The position numbers were made by a program, and so were the translations under genes. Below are positions 46,202 through 56,085 of a stretch of DNA of 64,000 bases, piece by piece; position 1 is the stretch's first letter; the number at the start of each line of letters is the position of its first letter. The notes below the pieces were generated by a model. The model was not told where the DNA came from. It saw only the letters and a list, made by a program, of their open reading frames with translations, and searched no databases. Source of the stretch: Sphingomonadales bacterium (GTDB taxonomy: Bacteria; Pseudomonadota; Alphaproteobacteria; Sphingomonadales; Sphingomonadaceae); the NCBI GenBank assembly GCA_025352685.1, contig JANXSN010000084.1:34748-98747 (forward strand). Direction: 5' to 3'.

Positions 46202-47505
46202 ATGGCTCTCAGCGCTTGGCGCATATCCGCAATCAGATCATCGGCGTTTTCAACCCCGACTGAAATACGCACGAGATTGTCGCCAATACCCAGCGCGTCC
46301 TTGCGCTCCTGGGGTACGGATAAATGTGTCATGGCGGCAGGGCAGCTGGCGAGGGTTTCGGTACCACCCAGACTGACCGCGAGCTTGGCAATCTTGAGCG
46401 CGTCAAGGAACGCAAAGGATTCGCGTTCGCCGCCTTTCAAGTAGAGCGAGAAGGTCGATCCCGCACCGGTGCAATGACGAGCATAAATGTCTGCCTGTCG
46501 TGATCCGGGCTCGAGGAACCCCAGATAACCCACAGTTTCGACCTGCGGCTGTTCGCGCAGGAAAGCACAGACCTTGGCCGCATTTTCGCCCGCACGGCTC
46601 ATCCTAAGTTCGAGCGTCTCGAGCGAACGCAGCAGCATCCAGGCAGAATGCGGGTCGGTGATCGTGCCGATGGTGTTCCGCATCATCCGAACCGGATTTA
46701 TGATCGCTTTCGACCCGACCGCGCCGCCGGCGACAAGATCGCTGTGTCCGCCGGCATATTTGGTCAGGCTGTAGATGACCATGTCAGCACCCTGGCGCAG
46801 CGGCTTTGCCCAGAGTGGCCCAAGAAACGTGTTGTCGATCACGATCGGCGGCTTGTCGTCTTCTCCAAAGGCGGCGTCGCGCGAACTCTTGACTGCTTCG
46901 ACATCGACGAGCGCGTTGGTCGGGTTGGCGGGACTTTCGAGATAGACCAACGCGACATGGCCGAGCGCCTTTGCCTTTGTCATGACCGCGTCGATTTCCT
47001 CGCGCGTCGCACCCGCAGGAAAATCGAGCCAGTGCACGCCGAAGCGTCCAAGAATACGACCAATGAGTGTTTCGGTAGCGGCGTACAGTGGGGCCGAATG
47101 GACGATGACGTCGCCGGGTTTAACCAGCGCCAGCATCACGGTGGCGATCGCCGACATGCCGCTCGAGAATACCAGGGCATCCTCGGCATCTTCCCAGATT
47201 CCGAGACGGTCCTCGAGGATTTCCTGATTGGGACCGTTAAAGCGCGAGTAGACCAACCCTTCCGGTCCGCCTGGTCGCTTGCCGGTTACACCTTCGAAAA
47301 AGCGTTTACCCGCCGCTGCATTCTCGAATACGAACGTGGAAGTCAGAAAAATCGGCGGCTTGAGCGATCCTTCGGAGAGCGCCGGATCGAAGCCATAGCC
47401 CATCATTAATGTTTCGGGGGCCAGGCGGCGGTTGTCGATCGTCAGAATATCGGTCTTGGGCCGGCGACGCTGAGGCGTGCCGGAGAGATTGGATTCGTCT
47501 TCCAT
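46198..47505 (-). CDS. Cystathionine gamma-synthase family PLP enzyme
   Basis: A 435-residue Cys/Met-metabolism enzyme. Markers are YSRFNGPNQEILEDRLGIWE near residue 98, SSGMSAIATVMLA for cofactor phosphate, VYLESPANPTN, VIDNTFLGP and YSLTKYAGGHSD with the Schiff-base Lys near 243, then SRAGENAAKV. It could be a cystathionine gamma-synthase, O-acyl-homoserine sulfhydrylase or methionine gamma-lyase; sequence alone does not decide. The N-terminal ~35 residues are charged and variable. Confidence 0.9.
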   Translation of the reverse strand: MEDESNLSGTPQRRRPKTDILTIDNRRLAPETLMMGYGFDPALSEGSLKPPIFLTSTFVFENAAAGKRFFEGVTGKRPGGPEGLVYSRFNGPNQEILEDRLGIWEDAEDALVFSSGMSAIATVMLALVKPGDVIVHSAPLYAATETLIGRILGRFGVHWLDFPAGATREEIDAVMTKAKALGHVALVYLESPANPTNALVDVEAVKSSRDAAFGEDDKPPIVIDNTFLGPLWAKPLRQGADMVIYSLTKYAGGHSDLVAGGAVGSKAIINPVRMMRNTIGTITDPHSAWMLLRSLETLELRMSRAGENAAKVCAFLREQPQVETVGYLGFLEPGSRQADIYARHCTGAGSTFSLYLKGGERESFAFLDALKIAKLAVSLGGTETLASCPAAMTHLSVPQERKDALGIGDNLVRISVGVENADDLIADMRQALRAI

Positions 47506-47531
47506 GGTGCGTCCTTGTGCGATGTCGCGCG

Positions 47532-48293
47532 TCAGGGGAGCGCGATCAACGAGATCTGCCGACCATAGTCTGGTTCATGGTCCAATGTCGCGCGCCGAAA
47601 ACTAAAAAAGCGGTCGGCCAGCGCAAATGTGTCGAGGCGAAGTGCATCGACGTGACCGACCCCGAAATCAGTCAGGCGGTGCGCGACGTAGGCAGGCAGA
47701 TCGAACTGGGCATGGCCCGGGCGTCCCCCGATAAAAAATCTTTCGTTGACCGCGTCAGCGACTTCAAATCGCGTACGGAAGCCGTCGTCTACCTCGTAGG
47801 AGGGCTGTGCGATGCAGGGGCCGACGACGGCGCGAAGCCTGTCACGGCGCGCGCCAATGGATTCCATCGCTGTGACCGTCGCGTCGGTGACACCACCCAA
47901 AGCCCCCCTCCACCCGGCATGCGCCGCACCGATCACCCCTGCGTCGAGGTCAGCGAAAAGAACGGGTGCGCAGTCAGCAGTCAGGATGCCCAGGACAAGG
48001 CCGGACTGGGCGCTGACCAGTGCGTCGGCATGCGGGCGCGCATCATCGGCCCACGCCGCAGTCGCTACGACGACACCCGTCGAATGGACCTGGTAAGCGG
48101 TGACGAGCGCTGCGCCGGGGGCGACCGCTGCGGCGGCGCGACGGCGATTCTCAGCGATCGATTCGGGATCGGCGGCGCTGCCAAGCCCCACGTTCAATCC
48201 CGCGAACAGCCCCGTCGATACACCGCCCCGCCGTCCCAAAAAGCCGTGCCGCATGCCGACGAGAAGCGGCGACGTGACAACCTCGACGCTCAT
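47532..48293 (-). CDS. pgeF: Peptidoglycan editing factor PgeF (laccase-domain DUF152)
   Basis: A 253-residue YfiH/PgeF protein. Homologues hydrolyse misincorporated peptides in the cell-wall precursor pool or act as polyphenol oxidases. The metal site is spread over QVHSTGVV (His), LTADCAPVLF (Cys) and GAAHAGWRG (His), the family signature. ATG 48293 overlaps the upstream MidA stop (ATGA); the frame is open further but that part lies inside MidA. It is the last gene of lgt-MidA-pgeF. Confidence 0.93.
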   Translation of the reverse strand: MSVEVVTSPLLVGMRHGFLGRRGGVSTGLFAGLNVGLGSAADPESIAENRRRAAAAVAPGAALVTAYQVHSTGVVVATAAWADDARPHADALVSAQSGLVLGILTADCAPVLFADLDAGVIGAAHAGWRGALGGVTDATVTAMESIGARRDRLRAVVGPCIAQPSYEVDDGFRTRFEVADAVNERFFIGGRPGHAQFDLPAYVAHRLTDFGVGHVDALRLDTFALADRFFSFRRATLDHEPDYGRQISLIALP

Positions 48294-49342
48294 GCAAAGC
48301 CCGCCGGTTGGGGCCAACCGTCGCTGGTCAGCGCCATCGCGCGAAATAGCGTGCCCATCGCACTGTCTCCCGTCAGCCGCATATGCGCCGCCCCGATTTC
48401 CGCGGCACGTGCGGGCGAGCGCTTTGCCAACGCCGCCGCGCGTGTCGCAATGCCCAACTGGCCGAGAAAGTCGCGTTGCGTCACCGGCCCGTGAACATTC
48501 GCTCCAGCCACGGCACTCGCCGCCCAAAGGACCGCGAAATCGACATGTGCGCTCAAATCAACCTCACCCGGAGCTTCGAACGGATTGGCATAGCCGTGTC
48601 CTCGCACGGCTTGAAGCGTCTCACCCAGCGCCGGGCCGTCATATCCATAATCCATGATAAGCGCTGCGCCCCCTTGTTTGGCGATCCGCGCCGCCAGGTC
48701 GCGAACAACGGCCACCGACGCAGGCGACGATTCGATCAGGCTGCCAACCGGCGCATCGCGCAAATGTTCGGGAACGATCGTGTTGGGTACAGGAGATCCG
48801 GCGACGGGAACGAACAATATATCCTGACAGGCCACAAGCCGCTGCTGCCAGCAGCTGCCACCGCGTACAATCTGTTCAACCGGCAATGCGTCGAAAAATT
48901 CATTGGCAACAATGACCAGCGGCGCGTCATCGGGCAGCGTCGCGATGTCGTCGTGCCACTGCGCTTCGGGGACGCGGCTAGCCTGCTCGGTACGCAGGCG
49001 TGGTGATGTTTCAACGAAATGGACGCTGGGCCTCAACCCCACCATCGTCATTGTCCGCAGCGCGTCCGAGGCCAACGTGCCGCGCCCGGGACCCAGCTCG
49101 ACGTAATGCAACGACGGGCGGCCAGCGCGGTCCCATAGGTCGGCGAGCCATGCACCGATCAGTTCACCAAACATCTGGCTGATTTCAGGCGCGGTAATAA
49201 AATCGCCGGAGGCGCCGATGGCGTTTTGACGGGCGTAATAGTCGGCATTGGCGGCCGCCATGAAGCGCGAAACCGGCATCGGTCCCGCGAGTGTGATCGC
49301 CCGCGCAAGCCGGTCGGCCAGCGTCCCGCCGGTCTCGGTCAC
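48290..49342 (-). CDS. Class I SAM-dependent methyltransferase, MidA/NDUFAF7 family
   Basis: A 350-residue arginine-type methyltransferase related to NDUFAF7 (MidA). The SAM loop is YVELGPGRGTLASDAL near residue 78, and VANEFFDALPVEQIV near 143 is the family's substrate motif. The GTG at 49342 overlaps the lgt stop as GTGA and begins the expected TETGGTLADRL. It may methylate a respiratory complex I subunit, as the mitochondrial homologue does; not shown here. Confidence 0.9.
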   Translation of the reverse strand: MTETGGTLADRLARAITLAGPMPVSRFMAAANADYYARQNAIGASGDFITAPEISQMFGELIGAWLADLWDRAGRPSLHYVELGPGRGTLASDALRTMTMVGLRPSVHFVETSPRLRTEQASRVPEAQWHDDIATLPDDAPLVIVANEFFDALPVEQIVRGGSCWQQRLVACQDILFVPVAGSPVPNTIVPEHLRDAPVGSLIESSPASVAVVRDLAARIAKQGGAALIMDYGYDGPALGETLQAVRGHGYANPFEAPGEVDLSAHVDFAVLWAASAVAGANVHGPVTQRDFLGQLGIATRAAALAKRSPARAAEIGAAHMRLTGDSAMGTLFRAMALTSDGWPQPAGFA

Positions 49343-50187
49343 GCGGCGCTCGCGGTTCCCGCCACGGGGTCGATGCGGGTCCGTCGGCCCTTTGACGTGA
49401 AAAGCAACCAGAGCCCGATGATCAGCACCGGAAGCGATAGCGTCTGGCCCATCGTCAGGCCCCATGACAGGTGCTCGAGCCCTGCGTCAGGCGCCCGAAC
49501 CCGTTCAAGCGAGAAGCGGACAAGTGCGTACCAGGTCAGGCCCGCTCCAGCGAGGCGACCGGGATAATAACGGGCTTCAGTTTTCCAGAACAGCCACCAG
49601 AGCAAGACAAATAGCCCGATACCCTCCAGCCCCGCTTCGTACAGTTGGCTCGGGTGCCGCGCCACATCGCCGCCGCCTGGAAACACAATGCCCCAGGGCA
49701 GATTGGTCGGGCGCCCCCAGAGTTCGCCATTGATGAAGTTGGCGATCCGCACGAAAAACTCGCCAAACGGCGTCGCACAGCCGATGTAGTCGAGAACCCG
49801 CAAGAGCGGCAGCTTGTTGCGCCAAGCGAAATAGACGACTGAGATAACGAGGCCCACCAGGCCGCCGTGAAAAGACATGCCCCCCTCCCACAGCTTGACG
49901 ATGTCGGCCGGGTTAGCAAGCATTTCGGGCTTGTAGAAGAAAACATAACCTAGGCGGCCGCCGAGAATGATGCCGAGCGTCGCGTAGAAGACGAAATCGT
50001 CAGCATGGCGCTGGGCCATTGGGGCGCCGGGTTGTTTGAGCAGTTTAGACAGATACCACCAGCCGAGGATGATTCCCGCAATATAGCCCAGGCTGTACCA
50101 ACGCAGCGCGAACCAGCCCACGCGAAAGATGACGGGATCGAGGCCGAGATCGGTAAACCGTATCGCACGCGACGTTACGGCATTCAT
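49339..50187 (-). CDS. lgt: Prolipoprotein diacylglyceryl transferase
   Basis: Adds diacylglycerol to the lipobox cysteine of prolipoproteins in the inner membrane, the first maturation step for the several lipoproteins encoded in this window. The 282-residue, seven-helix enzyme has the Lgt signature RIANFINGELWGRPT near residue 145, the H-G motif in GGMSFHGGLVG near 110, and YSLGYIAGI near 31. ATG 50187 (MNAVTSRAIRF) chosen over the open 50256 extension. It starts the lgt-MidA-pgeF unit. Confidence 0.95.
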   Translation of the reverse strand: MNAVTSRAIRFTDLGLDPVIFRVGWFALRWYSLGYIAGIILGWWYLSKLLKQPGAPMAQRHADDFVFYATLGIILGGRLGYVFFYKPEMLANPADIVKLWEGGMSFHGGLVGLVISVVYFAWRNKLPLLRVLDYIGCATPFGEFFVRIANFINGELWGRPTNLPWGIVFPGGGDVARHPSQLYEAGLEGIGLFVLLWWLFWKTEARYYPGRLAGAGLTWYALVRFSLERVRAPDAGLEHLSWGLTMGQTLSLPVLIIGLWLLFTSKGRRTRIDPVAGTASAA

Positions 50188-50291
50188 GCTTGTTGCAACA
50201 GTCAGGGCAAATTCGTGCAGCAAGGCTTTTCCCTTCGGATTTTCGCCCCCATACAAGGGGTATTGGCTAAGACCAAGGGGAGAGAAAAACT

Positions 50292-52013
50292 ATGCCTTCG
50301 GAGCTCGACCTCCGCATCGACCGAGCCATCGCAAACCTGTCGGTGGAGGGTGGTCCTCTGCCTTTGGCAAGCTATGCCCTGCCGTGCGGGGTCACGGTAC
50401 CGATGGTGGCGACAGCGCCCCCAACTTTGGTCGGGTATTTCGCGCATTTTTGTGCACAGCATGGCGACGCCAATTTCCTGGTCGAGGGCCAAGAAAGACT
50501 GAGTTTTTCCACCGTCCACGACCAAGCAGCAAACGTCGCACGTGCACTGGTTGGCGGATTTGGCGTCAAAAAGGGCGACCGCGTCGGCATCGCAATGCGC
50601 AACGCGCCTTCGTGGATCGCGCTGTACATGGGTATCATCATGGCGGGAGGCGTCGCCACGCTGCTCAACGGCTGGTGGCAGGGATCTGAACTGTGTGACG
50701 GTATTGCCGATGTCGGGGCGAAACTCGTATTCGCCGACCCACCGCGTGCGAAACGGCTAGAGGAATGCGGACGCGAGCCCTCTTGCGAAACTATCCTTAT
50801 CGATGTGGCTCTGCCGCTATCGGAGGCTTTGGCGCCGGTGCTGCTCCGTACCGTAGCAGGCGCCGTACTGCCCGAGATCGGCCCCGATGATCTCGCCACC
50901 ATCTTGTTTACGTCAGGCTCGACTGGCCAGTCGAAGGGAGCCTACTCGACTCACCGTGCGGTCGTGCAAGGCACCTTCAACTATATCGCAATGGCTCTGA
51001 TGATGCTCGAGATCGGGACCGAGGACGGCACGATTGCAGAACCACGCCCCCAGCACGCCATTTTGATGACCGTGCCGCTGTTCCACGTTACCGGAGAGAT
51101 ACCGATGTTGCTCGCCAGCTTTGCGATCGGCCGCAAGATTGTTATGATGCCGAAATGGAATGCTCTCGAAGCAATGAAGCTGATCGACCACGAGAGAGTC
51201 ACGAACTTCACCGGTGTACCGTTGATGAGCTGGGAAATCCTCAACCATCCCGACCGTAGCAAATATGACCTTTCGAGCGTCCAGTCTTTTGCCGCTGGCG
51301 GCGCGCCACGACCGCCCGAACACGTACGTCGCCTTGCCGACGAAATGCCCGCGCCGCCAGCACTTGGCTACGGGCTCACGGAAACCAATGCGGTCGGCTG
51401 CGGTTCGTTTTCGACCAATTATCTCGACAAGCCCAATTCGACGGGTCGCGCCTCAGCGCCGCTGGTCGACGTCGCGATCCTCGACGAAGACGGTAACGCG
51501 ATGCCCCATAGTGAGCGCGGCGAAGTCTCGATCCGCACCGTTGCAAATTTCAGCGGTTACTGGAACCGGCCCGAAGCAACGGCGGCATGCATGACCGCCG
51601 ACGGCTATTTCCGAACCGGTGACATCGGGTACCTCGACGTCGACGGCTATCTGTTTATTGTCGACCGCAAGAAGGACATCATCATCCGCGGTGGCGAAAA
51701 CATCAGTTGTCAAGAAGTCGAAGCCGCAATCTACGAGCACCCCGCTATTGCCGAGGCCTGTGTTTTCGGCCTGCCGGACGAACGACTAGGGGAAATCGTG
51801 GGAGCCATTGTCCATGTGCATCCGGGCGAACACCTGAGCGAGGAAGCGCTCTTGTTTTTTGTTAGCGACCGGCTCGCGGCGTTCAAGGTTCCTGCACGAC
51901 TGTGGTTCTCCGAAGATCTGCTTCCCAAGCTTGGAACCGAGAAAATCGACAAGGTGGGTCTGCGAAACAAATATCGCGCGATCCACGAGACCGAGGCCAA
52001 GCAAGCGGCATGA
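50292..52013 (+). CDS. Acyl-CoA synthetase / AMP-dependent ligase
   Basis: A 573-residue adenylate-forming enzyme that activates a carboxylic acid to its acyl-AMP and then CoA ester. The P-loop motif is LFTSGSTGQSKGAYSTHRA near residue 205. Other core motifs are GYGLTETNAVG near 360, GYFRTGDIGYLD near 438 with the hinge (DRKKDIIIRGGENI), and the C-terminal catalytic Lys in KLGTEKIDKVG near 560. Substrate class resembles fatty acids. It is preceded by GGGGAGAG and stands alone; the molybdenum hydroxylase subunit follows 47 bases later. Confidence 0.92.
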   Translation: MPSELDLRIDRAIANLSVEGGPLPLASYALPCGVTVPMVATAPPTLVGYFAHFCAQHGDANFLVEGQERLSFSTVHDQAANVARALVGGFGVKKGDRVGIAMRNAPSWIALYMGIIMAGGVATLLNGWWQGSELCDGIADVGAKLVFADPPRAKRLEECGREPSCETILIDVALPLSEALAPVLLRTVAGAVLPEIGPDDLATILFTSGSTGQSKGAYSTHRAVVQGTFNYIAMALMMLEIGTEDGTIAEPRPQHAILMTVPLFHVTGEIPMLLASFAIGRKIVMMPKWNALEAMKLIDHERVTNFTGVPLMSWEILNHPDRSKYDLSSVQSFAAGGAPRPPEHVRRLADEMPAPPALGYGLTETNAVGCGSFSTNYLDKPNSTGRASAPLVDVAILDEDGNAMPHSERGEVSIRTVANFSGYWNRPEATAACMTADGYFRTGDIGYLDVDGYLFIVDRKKDIIIRGGENISCQEVEAAIYEHPAIAEACVFGLPDERLGEIVGAIVHVHPGEHLSEEALLFFVSDRLAAFKVPARLWFSEDLLPKLGTEKIDKVGLRNKYRAIHETEAKQAA

Positions 52014-52060
52014 TGCCGCGAGGGATTGGCAGCATCGCTTACGCCCCTTAACGCGCCGTC

Positions 52061-54292
52061 ATGCCGACCTCTCAAATCTCCCGCCGCACCCTGCTGATCG
52101 GCGGCGGTATCGGGGTGGGACTGGTCGTTGGCTTCGTGCTGTGGCCTCGCGGCTATGAACCCGGCCTCAATACCGCACCGGGCGAGCACATCTTGTCGGG
52201 CTTCGTCAAAATTGGCGAGGATGGCCATGTCACCGTCGCCGTGCCGCAGGTCGAACTCGGGCACGGCGTGTTTACTGCTCATGCGCAAATCGTCGCCGAC
52301 GAGCTTGGCGCCGACTGGCGGACGATAGCAGTCGAGGCGGCGCAGCCGGGGCGGCTGGCCGCCAACACCTTGTTTGCACGCGAATGGGCGGCCGGAATGG
52401 CAGACGCTGCCCCGGCGCGCCTGGTCGACGACTGGGCCCACCGGCACAACTTTGTCGCGACCGGGGGTTCGACAAGCATACGCGGGTTCGAGGCAAGGCT
52501 ACGCGATGCCGGCGCCGCTGCCCGCGCGCTGCTGTGTAAGGCAGCTTCGAGGCGCTGGGACGTTGATTGGGAGGCGTGCGAGACGCACGATGGCCTCGTT
52601 TGGCACGGTATCGACAAAATGCGATTTGGCGAAATTGCGGCAGAAGCGGCACGTGCGTCGGTGCCCGCCAATCTCGTCTGGCGCACCGGCACGGAAAACC
52701 GGCTCACCGCGCAGGAGCTGCCTCGACTCGACCTGCCCGCCAAAGTCGACGGCAGCATCAACTATGCCGCCGACATCAGGGTGGCAGATATGGTCTACGC
52801 CGCGATTGCCCAAGGGCCGAGCGGCGACGTCTGGTTGAAACCGACACGTAAGGCTGCGGCACATCGGATCACGGGTGTGCTCGAAGTAGTCGAGACTGAT
52901 CGGTGGGTCGCAGTCGTCGCGACGAACTGGTGGGCAGCCAATCGGGCGCTGGAAGCCCTGTCACCGCATTTCGAGATCAGGGGCGACGTCGCGGGCGACC
53001 GAGCCATGGCCCGCGGGCTTGAAGATGCGTTCGGTCCAGAGGCACCCGGGGCAGAGCGTCTCTCCGAGCTGGGCGACGTTGACGCGATGTTTCGGGGGGC
53101 AGCGGTTTTCACGCAGAACTACCGCGTTGGCGTCGCGCCGCACGCGCCAGTCGAAACCGCCTCGGCGACCGCCGCACGCGACGGCGGGACAGTTCAGATC
53201 TGGACGGCGACACAAGTACCGAGCCTAGCTGCCGCGGCCGCCGCACGCGCGCTCGGCATTTCGACCAAAGACGTCGTCGTCCATCCGATGATGGTCGGCG
53301 GGTCCTTCGGCGCTCGCTATGAAACCGAAATCGTGGTTCAAGCCGCCATCCTGGCCGACCGCATGAAACGCCCCGTCCAGTTGATCCGATCGCGCACCGA
53401 AGAAATGCGGCACGACCGATTTCGCCCCGCGGCCCATGCTCGCATGGCCGCTCGGACCGCACCCGACGGCCGGATCGCGGCTTGGTTTGCACAGATTTCG
53501 ACGCCCGCGACGCTGCACGAGATGCAGTCGCGCATTGTCGACGGCACGTTGCCCCACGAAGCTCTGGCGGCCGCGCACGGCAAGGCCGAACCGGCAGCAA
53601 TCCTCGGCGCGGTTCCCCCATATGACATTCCGGTCCACGCCATTGACCATCACCCGGCGAGCATAGGCGTGCCGACCGGCGACTGGCGCGGCCGCGCGGT
53701 CGGTGCAAATTGCTTCTTCACCGAATGTTTCATCGATGAAATCGCCCACATGACCGGCGGTGATCCGTTTTCGGCGAGGATGGAGATGCTCGGCCAAAAC
53801 CCCCGCCTGGCGCAATGCCTGACCAAGGCAGCGATGGCAGGCGGCTGGCTGGGTGGGGTGTCAGGGTCGAACCAGGGGTTAGCGTGCTGTTCAATGGCAG
53901 GCAGTTACATCGCGGTCATGGCCGAAGCGCGGCTCGAGGGAAGTCGGGTGCGTGTCGATAAGTTGGTTGCCGTTGTGGATGTGGGACGTGTCATCAATCC
54001 GGGAATCGTACGCGCGCAGATCATTGGGGGGTTGATTTTCGGCATGACGGCCGCGACTGGCGCACCGGTCGAGATAAAGCGCGGTCTCGCTGGTCCCGTG
54101 CGGTTTGGTGAACTACGCCTGCCGCGCATGGCGGATTGTCCACGAGTCGAGGTTGAACTGGTCGTCAGCCGTGAACAGCCTGGCGGGGCCAGTGAGCTTG
54201 CGGTCCCGCCCGTCGCGCCGGCGATTGCCAATGCCCTGTTCGCCGCGACCGGCGTGCGCTACCGGCAACTTCCTCTGATTCAGGACGCCTGA
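52061..54292 (+). CDS. Molybdenum hydroxylase large subunit (xanthine dehydrogenase family, IorB-like)
   Basis: A 743-residue molybdopterin-binding subunit similar to isoquinoline 1-oxidoreductase beta subunit and aldehyde dehydrogenases. Residues 1-27 hold a twin-arginine signal (SRRTLLIGGGIGVG), so it is exported or membrane-anchored. Cofactor motifs are VPQVELGHGVFTAHAQ near 67 and VGGSFGARYETEIVVQ near 410 (Q/G loops), and GASELAVPPVAPAIANAL near 718 with the catalytic Glu. The small 2Fe-2S subunit is not adjacent, unlike in IorAB operons. Its stop shares one base with the hemH ATG. Confidence 0.88.
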   Translation: MPTSQISRRTLLIGGGIGVGLVVGFVLWPRGYEPGLNTAPGEHILSGFVKIGEDGHVTVAVPQVELGHGVFTAHAQIVADELGADWRTIAVEAAQPGRLAANTLFAREWAAGMADAAPARLVDDWAHRHNFVATGGSTSIRGFEARLRDAGAAARALLCKAASRRWDVDWEACETHDGLVWHGIDKMRFGEIAAEAARASVPANLVWRTGTENRLTAQELPRLDLPAKVDGSINYAADIRVADMVYAAIAQGPSGDVWLKPTRKAAAHRITGVLEVVETDRWVAVVATNWWAANRALEALSPHFEIRGDVAGDRAMARGLEDAFGPEAPGAERLSELGDVDAMFRGAAVFTQNYRVGVAPHAPVETASATAARDGGTVQIWTATQVPSLAAAAAARALGISTKDVVVHPMMVGGSFGARYETEIVVQAAILADRMKRPVQLIRSRTEEMRHDRFRPAAHARMAARTAPDGRIAAWFAQISTPATLHEMQSRIVDGTLPHEALAAAHGKAEPAAILGAVPPYDIPVHAIDHHPASIGVPTGDWRGRAVGANCFFTECFIDEIAHMTGGDPFSARMEMLGQNPRLAQCLTKAAMAGGWLGGVSGSNQGLACCSMAGSYIAVMAEARLEGSRVRVDKLVAVVDVGRVINPGIVRAQIIGGLIFGMTAATGAPVEIKRGLAGPVRFGELRLPRMADCPRVEVELVVSREQPGGASELAVPPVAPAIANALFAATGVRYRQLPLIQDA

Positions 54293-55302
54293 TGCGCACT
54301 GCACAACTTCCCGGCGATCACCCGATTATCCCGCTGCCCAAAATTGGGGTGCTGCTCGTCAACCTGGGCTCTCCCGAAGCGCCGACGCGCGATGCCGTGA
54401 AGGCGTATCTGAAAGAGTTCCTGTCCGACCGTCGCGTTGTCGAGCTGCCTCCTCTGCTTTGGCAGATTATCCTGCGTGGCTTTGTGCTTAACACCCGCCC
54501 GGCGACGACGGCCCATGCCTATCGACAAGTCTGGACTGAGAATGGCGCGCCGCTCGCCGCTATTACGGCCGAACAAGCGCGCGGTCTTGTGTTCGGCGAC
54601 AATGTGATCGTCGACTGGGCCATGCGCTACGGCAAACCTGCAATTGCTGACCGGGTTAAGGCCTTGAAGGAGGCCGGTTGCCAGCGCATCCTGATCGCAC
54701 CGCTGTATCCGCAATATTCGGGCGCGACGACGGCTACCGTGAACGACAAGGTGTTTGAGGTGTTGCGCGGCATGCGCTGGCAACCTGCACTGCGTACATT
54801 GCCGCCCTGGCACGACGATCCCGCTTATATCGATGCCCTCAAAACGTCAGTCGCGCGACAGGTAGCGGCACTCTCATTCGTGCCCGCGACAATTGTCGTC
54901 AGTTTCCACTCAATGCCCCAATCGACACTTGAATCGGGCGACCCCTATCACTGTCAGTGCATGAAAACGGCACGGCTGCTGTCCAATGCTTTGGAGCGCG
55001 AGCTCGTCGTCAGTTTCCAGTCGAAGCTTGGACGGGCCAAATGGCTCGGACCTTCAACCGAAGAAACGCTCGCCCGGCTGGGTCGCGGGGGTACCAAATC
55101 GATTGCCGTGGTGACGCCCGGTTTCATTGCCGACAACCTCGAGACGCTCGAGGAAATTGCGATCCGTGGGCGCGAAACATTCGTCGACGCGGGAGGGGAG
55201 AACTTCGCCGCACTCGAATGCCTCAACGCCTCCCCTGAAAGCATGGCGCTGCTTCATGCAATCGTACGGCGCGAGCTTGAAGGCTGGATACCTCCCGACT
55301 AG
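54292..55302 (+). CDS. hemH: Ferrochelatase
   Basis: Inserts ferrous iron into protoporphyrin IX, the last step of heme synthesis; cytochromes encoded in the window depend on it. The 336-residue protein has the family elements KIGVLLVNLGSPEAPT at the front, LYPQYSGATTATV near 140, and VVSFHSMPQSTLESGDPYHCQC near 205, in which the active-site His is followed by Ser where many homologues have Gly. The C-terminal PGFIADNLETLEEIAIRG and the FVDAGGENF segment match. Start overlaps the upstream stop as TGATG. Confidence 0.95.
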   Translation: MRTAQLPGDHPIIPLPKIGVLLVNLGSPEAPTRDAVKAYLKEFLSDRRVVELPPLLWQIILRGFVLNTRPATTAHAYRQVWTENGAPLAAITAEQARGLVFGDNVIVDWAMRYGKPAIADRVKALKEAGCQRILIAPLYPQYSGATTATVNDKVFEVLRGMRWQPALRTLPPWHDDPAYIDALKTSVARQVAALSFVPATIVVSFHSMPQSTLESGDPYHCQCMKTARLLSNALERELVVSFQSKLGRAKWLGPSTEETLARLGRGGTKSIAVVTPGFIADNLETLEEIAIRGRETFVDAGGENFAALECLNASPESMALLHAIVRRELEGWIPPD

Positions 55303-55330
55303 GCTCTCAAAAAGGAAAGAGAGGATGGTC

Positions 55331-56053
55331 ATGGCACGGATAGCGATCGTAACCGGCGGAACACGCGGCATCGGCGAGGCGATAAGCCTTGCCCTCAAGG
55401 ACATGGGCATCACTGTCGCTGCGAATTACGCGGGTAACGACGACAAAGCCAAAGCTTTTGAGGCCGCCAACGATATTCGTGTGTTCAAATGGGACGTGGG
55501 CGATCACACCGCCTGCCTTGATGGGTGCGCGGCGGTCGAGGCGGCGCTGGGGCCCGTCGATATTGTCGTTAACAATGCAGGCATCACTCGCGACGGGGTG
55601 CTGGCGCGGATGAGTTTTGACGACTGGAACGACGTGATGCGCGTCAATCTGGGGGGCTGTTTCAATATGGCCAAGGCGACTTTCGGCGGCATGATCGCGC
55701 GCGGCTGGGGCCGGGTGGTCAATATTGGATCAATCAACGGACAGGCGGGTCAATACGGGCAGGTAAATTACGCTGCTGCCAAATCGGGCATCCACGGCTT
55801 TACCAAGGCGCTGGCACAGGAGGGCGCGAAGAAAGGCGTGACCGTCAATGCGATCGCGCCTGGATATATCGATACTGACATGGTCGCAGCGGTCCCGGCC
55901 GAAGTGCTGGCCAAGATCGTCGCGAAAATCCCCGTCGGACGGCTGGGCCAAGCTCACGAAATCGCGCGGGGTGTAGCATTTCTGGTCAGCGAGGACGGCG
56001 GATTCGTTACGGGGTCGACGCTGTCGCTGAACGGGGGTCAACATATGTATTAG
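55331..56053 (+). CDS. phaB: Acetoacetyl-CoA reductase-like SDR
   Basis: A 240-residue short-chain dehydrogenase of the PhaB group, which reduces acetoacetyl-CoA to 3-hydroxybutyryl-CoA for polyhydroxyalkanoate storage. The cofactor loop is VTGGTRGIGEA near residue 7; NNAGITRD, the catalytic Ser in NIGSINGQAG, Tyr and Lys in YAAAKSG, and NAIAPGYIDTDMV follow. ATG 55331 sits behind GGAAAGAGAGG; ATG 55325 is two codons earlier. Neither the thiolase (phaA) nor the synthase (phaC) gene is in the window, so the PHA role is inferred from the protein alone. Confidence 0.88.
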   Translation: MARIAIVTGGTRGIGEAISLALKDMGITVAANYAGNDDKAKAFEAANDIRVFKWDVGDHTACLDGCAAVEAALGPVDIVVNNAGITRDGVLARMSFDDWNDVMRVNLGGCFNMAKATFGGMIARGWGRVVNIGSINGQAGQYGQVNYAAAKSGIHGFTKALAQEGAKKGVTVNAIAPGYIDTDMVAAVPAEVLAKIVAKIPVGRLGQAHEIARGVAFLVSEDGGFVTGSTLSLNGGQHMY

Positions 56054-56085
56054 TCGCGGCTGACGGCACCCCGCTACAGCTCAAG

